Source of the DNA: Myxococcales bacterium
GTDB taxonomy: Bacteria; Myxococcota_A; Polyangia; Palsa-1104
NCBI GenBank assembly: GCA_028287105.1
Contig: JAQBQH010000197.1
Span: forward strand, 1 to 36,326
Direction: 5' to 3'
Length of the DNA: 36,326 nucleotides
In this document: positions 31,134 to 36,326 of the stretch, piece after piece
Numbering within the stretch: position 1 is the stretch's first letter
Layout of the letters: every line of letters starts with the position of its first letter
Translations under genes and position numbers: made by a program
Notes under the pieces: model-generated
Seen by the model: the letters and a program-made list of their open reading frames with translations, nothing else
Told to the model about the DNA's origin: nothing
Database searches by the model: none

Positions 31134-31784
31134 GTGAGACCCGCTCGCCGCGACGGCATCCAGCGCTACGACGCGCTCCTCGACACCGCGCTCGCCTGCT
31201 TCTCGGCGCGCGGCCTCCTCCACACCGGCATCGAGGACGTTCGGCGCGCCGCCGGCGCCAGCCCGTCGAGCGTCTACAATCTCTTCGACGGGCTGCCCGA
31301 CCTCATGGGCGCGCTGCTCGAGCGTATCTTCGAGCGGCTGTTCGCGCACCTCGTCGCGCGCGTGACCCGCGCCCGCAGCGCGCGCCTGGCGGTCCTGGCG
31401 CTCGTCGACGGCCACCTCTCCTGGATCCTGCGCCACCGCGACGAGGGGCGCTTCATGTACCAGGCGATGTCGCTCGGTCTCGAGGCCGCCGCGATGGAGG
31501 CGCTGCAGGCGCGCAAGGCGGAGCTGCTCACGCCGCTGGTCGCGCACTTCGCCCGCTTCGTCGAGCGCGGCGAGCTGCCGCGCTGGCCGGCGCTGGCGCT
31601 CGACGTCGTGCTGCTCGGTCCGAGCCACGAGGCGCTGCGGCGCTTCCTCGGCGGCGCGGCGCTCGACCCGCGCTGGATGCGCGCCCAGCTCCCGCGACTC
31701 GCCTGGCAGACCGTGGCGCCGCCGCCGCGCCTCCCGGCCCGCGCAACTCGAGGCCGCGCGAGTCGAGGCCGCGCGAGTCGCTGA
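31134..31784 (+). CDS. TetR-family transcriptional regulator
   Basis: 216 aa from the GTG at 31134. The N-terminal helix-turn-helix is clear: RYDALLDTALACFSARGLLHTGIEDVRRAAGASPSSVYNLFDG (about 11-53). The remainder is helical (ligand/dimer domain), with no recognised subfamily. It probably represses the divergent SDR-VOC pair and itself through the palindrome at 31097-31113, and responds to an unknown small molecule. The last 13 residues (ATRGRASRGRASR) are encoded by a 15-bp tandem duplication and look like a recent extension. Its TGA stop is directly followed by the reversed stop of the next, convergent gene (TGATCA). Confidence 0.85.
   Translation: MRPARRDGIQRYDALLDTALACFSARGLLHTGIEDVRRAAGASPSSVYNLFDGLPDLMGALLERIFERLFAHLVARVTRARSARLAVLALVDGHLSWILRHRDEGRFMYQAMSLGLEAAAMEALQARKAELLTPLVAHFARFVERGELPRWPALALDVVLLGPSHEALRRFLGGAALDPRWMRAQLPRLAWQTVAPPPRLPARATRGRASRGRASR
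31749..31778 (+). repeat. 15-bp tandem duplication at the TetR 3' end
   Basis: CGAGGCCGCGCGAGT occurs twice in direct succession, in frame, adding RGRAS-type residues before the stop. Confidence 0.85.
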
Positions 31785-32978
31785 TCAGGCGTGCTGCGGT
31801 TGATGCGGCGGCACGCGATCCTCGCCCGCCGCGTCTTCCTCGTCGTCGTCGCCGTGACGCGGCCGCGGATGCAGCCGCCCTTCCGTCGACGGCAAGCGAT
31901 AGTTGCGCTCGTAGATGCGCAGCATGGCCACGAACATGGCCACGAACATCGGCCCGACCAGAAGGCCGATGGCGCCGAACGCCTCGATGCCGCCGAACAC
32001 CGAGATGAGCACCAAAAGCTCGTGCAGCCGCATGTGCCCCTTCATCAGGCGCGGCCGCAGCCAGTAGTCCGGCAGCAGCACCACCGCCACCGCCCAGTAC
32101 ACGAGGAGGCCGATGCCGGCGTACACATGACCGGTCGCGATCAGCAAGAGGCCGATCGGAGCGCAGATGATCGCCGTGCCGATCGCCGGCAAGAGCGACG
32201 CCAGGCCCGCGAGCGCGCCCCACACGAGCGGCTTCGGCACACCGAACATCCAGAAGCCGAGCCCGGACAGGCCGCCCTGCACCAGCGCCAGCACGCCGAT
32301 TCCGAGCAGAGTCCCGATCGCGACCTCGTGAAACTCGTGCATGAGCGCGCGCGTCTCGGGCTGCGGCAACGGCAGCATGCGCACGAGGAAGCGCGCCAGC
32401 GCCGGGCCCTCGAGCAGGAGGTAGTACGAAGTGATCGTCGTGAAGATGACGATCACCGTCAGGTTGGTCGTCGCCGCCAGGAGGCCGCCCACGACCTCGG
32501 TGAGATGGGTGACGGCCGAGTGCCCGTAGCCCTGCGCCTGCTTCATGACGCCGTCGGGAGACTGCCCGATCCGGTGTAGCAGCCGACCCACGCGCGCCGA
32601 GCGCAGCCAATGCTCGGCCGCGGTCGCGTGCTGCGGCATGACGTCGGTGAGGTAGTGGAGCATCTCGCGGATGACGAAGTAGCCCATGAAGACGACCAGC
32701 CCGAGACCGAGCGCGACCGTCACGAAGCTGATCGCCCCCGCCAGCAGGCGCGGATGGCGGCGGTAGCGCCGCTCGAGCCGCCGCTGCAGCGGCGAGGCGA
32801 CCACCGCCAAGAGGACGCCGAGAAACACCGGCACCCAGATTGGTGACACCGTCCACAAGAACAAGAACCCGGCGACCGCCAGCAGCACCCCAAAGGTGCG
32901 CTTCTCGAAGCGCGTCGGATTATCGGGCGGGGGCTCGTACGGGTCGAGCCGCGGATCGCCTTCAGTGGGCTTCACCAT
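31785..32978 (-). CDS. AI-2E/PerM-family membrane transporter
   Basis: 397 aa, ATG at 32978. About seven hydrophobic helices in the family pattern: two N-terminal helices (FGVLLAVAGFLFLWTVSPIW, VPVFLGVLLAVVASPLQRRL), one following (VTVALGLGLVVFMGYFV), a hydrophilic stretch (115-165), then the conserved second half (TTITSYYLLLEGPALARFLV, GIGVLALVQGGLSGLGFWMFG, LAGLASLLPAIGTAIICAPIG, LLPDYWLRPRLMKG). The final helices are GIEAFGAIGLLVGPMFVA. The C-terminus is charged and rich in Asp/Glu/His/Pro. The family is named after TqsA, an AI-2 exporter, but also contains Na+/H+ antiporter-like and permease (PerM) members, so the substrate is open. It lies 62 bp downstream of the ScfR-type regulator on the same strand. 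Confidence 0.82.
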   Translation of the reverse strand: MVKPTEGDPRLDPYEPPPDNPTRFEKRTFGVLLAVAGFLFLWTVSPIWVPVFLGVLLAVVASPLQRRLERRYRRHPRLLAGAISFVTVALGLGLVVFMGYFVIREMLHYLTDVMPQHATAAEHWLRSARVGRLLHRIGQSPDGVMKQAQGYGHSAVTHLTEVVGGLLAATTNLTVIVIFTTITSYYLLLEGPALARFLVRMLPLPQPETRALMHEFHEVAIGTLLGIGVLALVQGGLSGLGFWMFGVPKPLVWGALAGLASLLPAIGTAIICAPIGLLLIATGHVYAGIGLLVYWAVAVVLLPDYWLRPRLMKGHMRLHELLVLISVFGGIEAFGAIGLLVGPMFVAMFVAMLRIYERNYRLPSTEGRLHPRPRHGDDDEEDAAGEDRVPPHQPQHA

Positions 32979-33040
32979 CGCGTGAACACTTCATTGCAAG
33001 GCGCGCGCCCGTCACAGGCGCAGCGCGAGGAACCGCCGTT

Positions 33041-34507
33041 CTATTCCGAGCGGTCGGTCTCGACAAGCGGAGAGAAGAAGTTGTCCTTCTTCGTGTACTC
33101 GTCGACGTTGAAGCGGAACTTCAGGCTCGGCGCCGCGCGCTGATTGCAGTCGGTGCGCTCGCAGAAGCGGCAGCTGACGCCCACCGGGATCGCCATCTTG
33201 GCGTCGGTGTACGGCATGTCCTGCGCGTACACCAGATGGCGCGCCGCGTCGGTGTGCGTGCCGAGGCCGATCGAGTAGGTCGTGCCGCGCACCAACGATC
33301 CCTGGAGCGGCTGGCTGGCGACGCGCGCGAAGCAGAAATAGGTCGAGCCGTCGGGCATCATCGAATACTGCCGCGTGATCACCGAAGGCGTGAGGAAGGC
33401 GTTGTGCACGGCCCACTTCGCGCACGAGCCGGACGCCTCGGGGAAGCGCAGCCCCGTCGCCGAGTAGCGCTTGGAGATGTTGCCCGCCACGTCGCAGCGC
33501 ACGAAGTGCAGCGGCAGCCCGGGGCGCTTGGGATCGCCGAGGTTGCACACGCGGTGCGCCACCGCCTCGTACGACATCTCGAACATGTTGGACAGAAGCT
33601 CGATGTCGTAGCGCGTGCGCTCGACCTCGCCGATGAACTCCTCGTACGGCAAGAGCAGCGCGCCGGCGAAGTAGTTCGCGAGGTGGATCTTGATCAGCTG
33701 CGGCGTCTCGGCGTGCTTCGGTCCGAACGCGGTCGAGAGCCGCTCGTCGAGCTTCGACTCGTCGAGCACGCGCAACCCGATCGTCGTCGCCAGCTGAAAC
33801 TTGAGCGGCTGCTCCATCAGCGCCGTCGACATCACCAGGAGGCGCTTCTTCGGATCGTAGCGGCGCACCACCGAGCCCTTGCCCGGCTTCTGGAACTCGA
33901 CGCGCACCTTGCGCGACTTCAAGATCTTGATGAGCTCGTCGGAGAGGATGCGCCGCCCCAGCTTGTGGTCGATGCGAATGCGCGACGCCTCCGCTTCCAG
34001 CTCGCCGAAGTAGTTGCGCTGCTTCTGCAGAAAATCGGTGATCTCGTCGAGCGGCGAATACCCGAGCCGCACCTTGTCGAAGGTCGAATCCTGCTGCTCT
34101 TCGGCGAGGCGCGTGGCCATCTGCTCGAGCTGCGTGTGCGTATTCTTGTAGAGGTTGAAGAGCGCCACCAGCGTCGCCGTGCGCTTGGGCTCGCCCGAAA
34201 AGTCGACGATGTCTTCGTTGGTGATGCCGAGCGATCGCAGGAGCGGCTCGTCGAGCAGCTTGGCCACCGCGTCGGTCGGGCGCCGCTCGCCGAGCGACGC
34301 CATGAACGCCTCCATCTCGATGCCGAGGAAGGAGAGCGACTTCCACAAGAGCGGCAGCTGCACCGTGCGCTTGCCCTTTTCGAGCAGGTTCAGGTAGGCG
34401 CCGGATACGCCGAGCGTGCGCGCGAAGTCGGCCTGCTGCAGCCCGCGTTCGAGCCGAAGCTCGCGCAATCTCCGGCCGATATTCGCGCTGTCTCGCAGGC
34501 TCGCCAT
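33041..34507 (-). CDS. ScfR/RamB-type XRE regulator of short-chain acyl-CoA metabolism
   Basis: 488 aa. I chose the ATG at 34507 because the preceding GTGGAG, nine bases upstream, is its ribosome site and because relatives start MxSLxD; a GTG at 34522 would destroy that site. Residues 8-62 are an XRE helix-turn-helix (RRLRELRLERGLQQADFART, GVSGAYLNLLEKGKR). The middle contains an IrrE/ImmA-like domain without the zinc motif HExxH but with its partner segment ANYFAGALLLPYEEF. The C-terminal domain ends with CRFCERTDC (Cys446, 449, 454), typical of this regulator family. Family members control glyoxylate, propionate or acetate metabolism genes and sense acyl-CoA-type ligands. Here it diverges from an acyl-CoA dehydrogenase and a MaoC gene, its likely targets. 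Confidence 0.85.
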   Translation of the reverse strand: MASLRDSANIGRRLRELRLERGLQQADFARTLGVSGAYLNLLEKGKRTVQLPLLWKSLSFLGIEMEAFMASLGERRPTDAVAKLLDEPLLRSLGITNEDIVDFSGEPKRTATLVALFNLYKNTHTQLEQMATRLAEEQQDSTFDKVRLGYSPLDEITDFLQKQRNYFGELEAEASRIRIDHKLGRRILSDELIKILKSRKVRVEFQKPGKGSVVRRYDPKKRLLVMSTALMEQPLKFQLATTIGLRVLDESKLDERLSTAFGPKHAETPQLIKIHLANYFAGALLLPYEEFIGEVERTRYDIELLSNMFEMSYEAVAHRVCNLGDPKRPGLPLHFVRCDVAGNISKRYSATGLRFPEASGSCAKWAVHNAFLTPSVITRQYSMMPDGSTYFCFARVASQPLQGSLVRGTTYSIGLGTHTDAARHLVYAQDMPYTDAKMAIPVGVSCRFCERTDCNQRAAPSLKFRFNVDEYTKKDNFFSPLVETDRSE

Positions 34508-34540
34508 GGTCAAAAACTCCACAACAAATTTACAAACTCG

Positions 34541-34570
34541 TTAACAACTGAAAATTTCCAATTCTTTCAA
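34541..34570 (-). promoter_or_regulatory. Possible promoter of the ScfR-type gene
   Basis: On the minus strand TTGAAA (34570-34565) is followed after 18 bp by TGTTAA (34546-34541), in the unusually AT-rich part of the divergent gap. This AT-rich part also holds AAATTT words at 34526 and 34552 and the palindrome GTTAAC at 34540, possible operator elements for autoregulation. Confidence 0.3.
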
Positions 34571-34609
34571 CGCAGCGCGGCATCCGTCGAGAAACCGGCC
34601 TTTTCAGCG

Positions 34610-34638
34610 TTGACAGCTTAACGGCCCGCGCCTAAGAA
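34610..34638 (+). promoter_or_regulatory. Promoter of the acyl-CoA dehydrogenase gene
   Basis: TTGACA (34610-34615), a 17-bp spacer, then TAAGAA (34633-34638). The expected start point is near 34645, giving a leader of about 58 nt. The leader contains the inverted repeat GTTA-N6-TAAC at about 34651-34664, a possible regulator site. Confidence 0.55.
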
Positions 34639-34703
34639 TTCAAGTGAGCTGTTAATCAGATAACGGGTGACAACCGGTCGCCCCACGAGGTCCGAGAGCC
34701 GAA

Positions 34704-35864
34704 ATGCTGAAAGAAGAGCACCAGCAAATTCGCGAGTCGGTCCGGGAATTCGTCGAGCGCGAGGTCGTGCCGATCGCGGACGAGCTGGACAACGCCGAGA
34801 AAGAAATTCCGATGCCGATCATCGGCAAGATGGCGGAGCTCGGCTATTTCGGTCTCATCTTTCCGCCCGAGTACGGCGGCATGGGTCTCGATTCGTTGTC
34901 GATGGCGATCGTGACCGAGGAGCTCTCGCGCGGCTGGCTGTCGGTGGGCTCGGTGATGACGCGCATGATCATCACCGGCACGCTCATCATGGCCAACGGC
35001 ACGCCGGAGCAGAAGAAGAAGTTCCTGCCGAAGATCGCCTCCGGCGAGATGCTGACCGCGGCCGCCTTCACCGAGCCGGACGTCGGCAGCGACACCGCCG
35101 CCATGAAGCTGCGCGCGGTCAAGGAAGGCGACGTCTACAAGCTCTACGGCGAGAAGACCTGGTGCACGTTCGCCAATCGCGCGCACGTCCTGACGGTGCT
35201 GGCGCGCACCAACCCCGACGTGCAGCCGCCGCACAAGGGCCTCTCGATCCTCCTCGCCGAGAAGGAGCCGGGCGACGGCTTCCATCCGCCGGAGCTCGCC
35301 GGTGGTGCCATCCCGACCATCGGCTACAAGGGCATGAAGTCGTACTCGCTCGGCTTCGACGGCTTCAGCGTTCCGAAGGAGAACCTCCTCGGCGGCGAAG
35401 AGGGGCGCGGCTTCTATCAGCTGATGGCGACCTACGAGTACGCGCGCATCCAGACGGCGGCGCGCGCCGTCGGCACGGCGCAGGCGTCCTACGAAGCGGC
35501 GCTCAAGTACTCGCAGGAGCGCACGCAGTTCGGCCACCCCATCTCCGATTTTCAAGTCATCCGCCACAAGCTCGCGCACGCCGCCGTCGACATCGAGGCC
35601 GCGCGCCAGCTCACCTATTACGCGTGCGAGAAGAAGGACTCGGGCGCGCGCTCGGATCTCGAGGCCGGCATGGCCAAGGTGTTCGCGGCCGAGATGGCCG
35701 AGCGCGTGACGTCGGAGATGATGCAGATCTTCGGCGGCTACGGCTACTCGCGCGAGTATCCGGCGCAGCGCTTCTGGCGCGACGCGCGCGTCTTCCGCAT
35801 CTTCGAAGGCACGAGCGAGATCCAGTACGAGGTGATCGCCAAGCGGCTGTTGGGTGGCAAGTAA
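34704..35864 (+). CDS. Acyl-CoA dehydrogenase (short/branched-chain or methylsuccinyl-CoA type)
   Basis: 386 aa. Standard ACAD layout: helical N-terminal domain (EEHQQIRESVREFVEREVVP), beta domain with the FAD/substrate motif AAFTEPDVGSDTAAM, and a helical C-terminal domain. That last domain contains RTQFGHPISDFQVIRHKLA and IFGGYGYSREYPAQRFWRDARV, and the catalytic base Glu368 in FEGTSEIQYEV. It oxidises an acyl-CoA to the 2,3-enoyl-CoA and passes electrons to ETF. Acyl specificity cannot be read reliably; coupling to a mesaconyl-CoA-hydratase-like gene (TAATG overlap) suggests methylsuccinyl-CoA, although classical Mcd enzymes of the ethylmalonyl-CoA pathway are longer (about 550 aa). Probably controlled by the divergent ScfR-type regulator. 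Confidence 0.88.
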   Translation: MLKEEHQQIRESVREFVEREVVPIADELDNAEKEIPMPIIGKMAELGYFGLIFPPEYGGMGLDSLSMAIVTEELSRGWLSVGSVMTRMIITGTLIMANGTPEQKKKFLPKIASGEMLTAAAFTEPDVGSDTAAMKLRAVKEGDVYKLYGEKTWCTFANRAHVLTVLARTNPDVQPPHKGLSILLAEKEPGDGFHPPELAGGAIPTIGYKGMKSYSLGFDGFSVPKENLLGGEEGRGFYQLMATYEYARIQTAARAVGTAQASYEAALKYSQERTQFGHPISDFQVIRHKLAHAAVDIEAARQLTYYACEKKDSGARSDLEAGMAKVFAAEMAERVTSEMMQIFGGYGYSREYPAQRFWRDARVFRIFEGTSEIQYEVIAKRLLGGK

Positions 35865-36326
35865 TGAGCTCACAGCCGACCGCTGAGAGCCGACAGTATC
35901 GGTACGGACGGCTGCTCGGCGATTTCGAAGTTGGAGCGACGTACGAGCATCCGTGGGAAGTGACGGTGGATGGCGGGACGCTGGCGCTGTTCCAGGCCTC
36001 GTTCTTGGATGCGACGCCGATCTATTCGTCGGCGGTGATGGCGAAGGCGAGCGGGCTCGAGGATCGGCCGCTCCATCCCCTGCTCTGCTTGAATCTCGGG
36101 CTGTCGTTCAGCGTGCACGATGTGAGCGAGCAGGCCATCGCGCACCTCGCGTATATCGACGTGCGCTTTCCCGAGGCTGGCTACGTCGGCGACACGGTGC
36201 GCGCGCGCTCGACCGTCCTCGGCGTCAAGCCCGCGTCGTCGGGTGACAAGGGCGTGGTGCACGTGCGCACCATCCTCGAGAACGACAAGGGCGCCGTGCT
36301 CTGCGTGTTCGAGCGCAAGGCGCTCA
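35864..36326 (+). CDS. MaoC-fold hydratase, mesaconyl-CoA hydratase-like (3' end cut by window)
   Basis: 154 codons are present; the frame is open to the window edge. The ATG overlaps the preceding stop (TAATG). After a repeat-derived start (SSQPTAESRQ) the sequence reads YGRLLGDFEVGATYEHPWEV, GGTLALFQASFLDATPIYSS, AVMAKASGLEDRPLHPLLCL, then VSEQAIAHLAYIDVRFPEAG, YVGDTVRARSTVLGVKPASS, and GDKGVVHVRTIL. These blocks follow, from memory, mesaconyl-CoA hydratase (Mch) of the ethylmalonyl-CoA pathway, which hydrates mesaconyl-C1-CoA to beta-methylmalyl-CoA. Full Mch is about 340 residues with two hot-dog domains; only the first is visible here. Other MaoC-like dehydratases remain possible. Confidence 0.75.
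   Translation, partial: MSSQPTAESRQYRYGRLLGDFEVGATYEHPWEVTVDGGTLALFQASFLDATPIYSSAVMAKASGLEDRPLHPLLCLNLGLSFSVHDVSEQAIAHLAYIDVRFPEAGYVGDTVRARSTVLGVKPASSGDKGVVHVRTILENDKGAVLCVFERKAL
35866..35897 (-). repeat. Heptanucleotide repeat at the MaoC gene start (reverse orientation)
   Basis: Read on the minus strand the heptamers are GCTCTCA, GCGGTCG, GCTGTGA, GCTC. They encode the first dozen residues of the MaoC protein, ahead of the part that aligns with the family. Confidence 0.65.

Noticed and set aside
34523-34560. A RamB-box operator in the ScfR-type leader
   Set aside because: Only partial resemblance of AACAAATTTACAAACT to what I recall of the RamB motif; not enough to call a site.

Overview
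The window is a GC-rich stretch of a Gram-negative chromosome, most probably from a myxobacterium-like lineage (Myxococcota / former Deltaproteobacteria). The evidence is lipoprotein signal peptides, outer-membrane barrels, a eukaryotic-type Ser/Thr kinase, a membrane-free REC-histidine kinase hybrid, a PilZ protein, and a glucoamylase ending in a Gly-rich linker, a C-x-C motif, a hydrophobic helix and a basic tail that resembles the MYXO-CTERM sorting signal. This placement is inference; there is no rRNA or other phylogenetic marker in the window. I saw no tRNA, CRISPR array, transposase or phage gene.

Layout. 1-2996 holds a YfgM-like/BamB-like envelope pair (minus), a small outer-membrane barrel (plus) and a PilZ protein (minus). 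3123-6637 holds, on the minus strand, a GT4 glycosyltransferase coupled to a cytochrome P450, and a zinc-ribbon membrane protein. 6707-8031 holds a REC-HisKA-HATPase protein followed by the C-terminal stump of an amidohydrolase.

8084-16462 is a maltodextrin operon: unknown lipoprotein, LamB-type porin, lipoprotein GH13 amylase, MalK, a single-chain MalE-MalF fusion, and MalG. Next come an internally deleted flavoprotein pseudogene (minus), an AhpD/arsenosugar-type peroxidase-like gene, and a TolC-type protein whose best start is a CTG.

18899-28809 is a second starch operon: CBM48-GH13 lipoprotein, GH15 glucoamylase with a C-terminal anchor, XylG-, XylH- and XylF-type ABC importer genes joined by overlaps, and an outer-membrane barrel. 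The operon degrades alpha-glucan at the surface, so its 'xylose-type' importer plausibly takes up glucose. The two operons would then be parallel routes: oligosaccharide uptake through LamB/MalKEFG, and complete hydrolysis followed by monosaccharide uptake. The leaders of the two operons share two 7-mers (CAGAAAC and GGTAACG), and each has a TTGAC-type -35 with an inverted repeat in the spacer, so a common regulator is possible.

28837-32978 holds a Ser/Thr kinase, a VOC protein, an SDR diverging from a TetR regulator over a perfect 17-bp palindrome, and an AI-2E/PerM-family membrane protein. 33041-36326 holds a ScfR/RamB-type XRE regulator diverging from an acyl-CoA dehydrogenase and a mesaconyl-CoA-hydratase-like MaoC gene cut by the window edge, suggesting short-chain acyl-CoA (possibly ethylmalonyl-CoA pathway) metabolism.

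Two genome-style traits recur. Five junctions use a 4-nt GTGA stop/start overlap. A degenerate heptanucleotide repeat (GCTNNCN-like) occurs at four gene junctions, three times inside the 5' end of a coding sequence.
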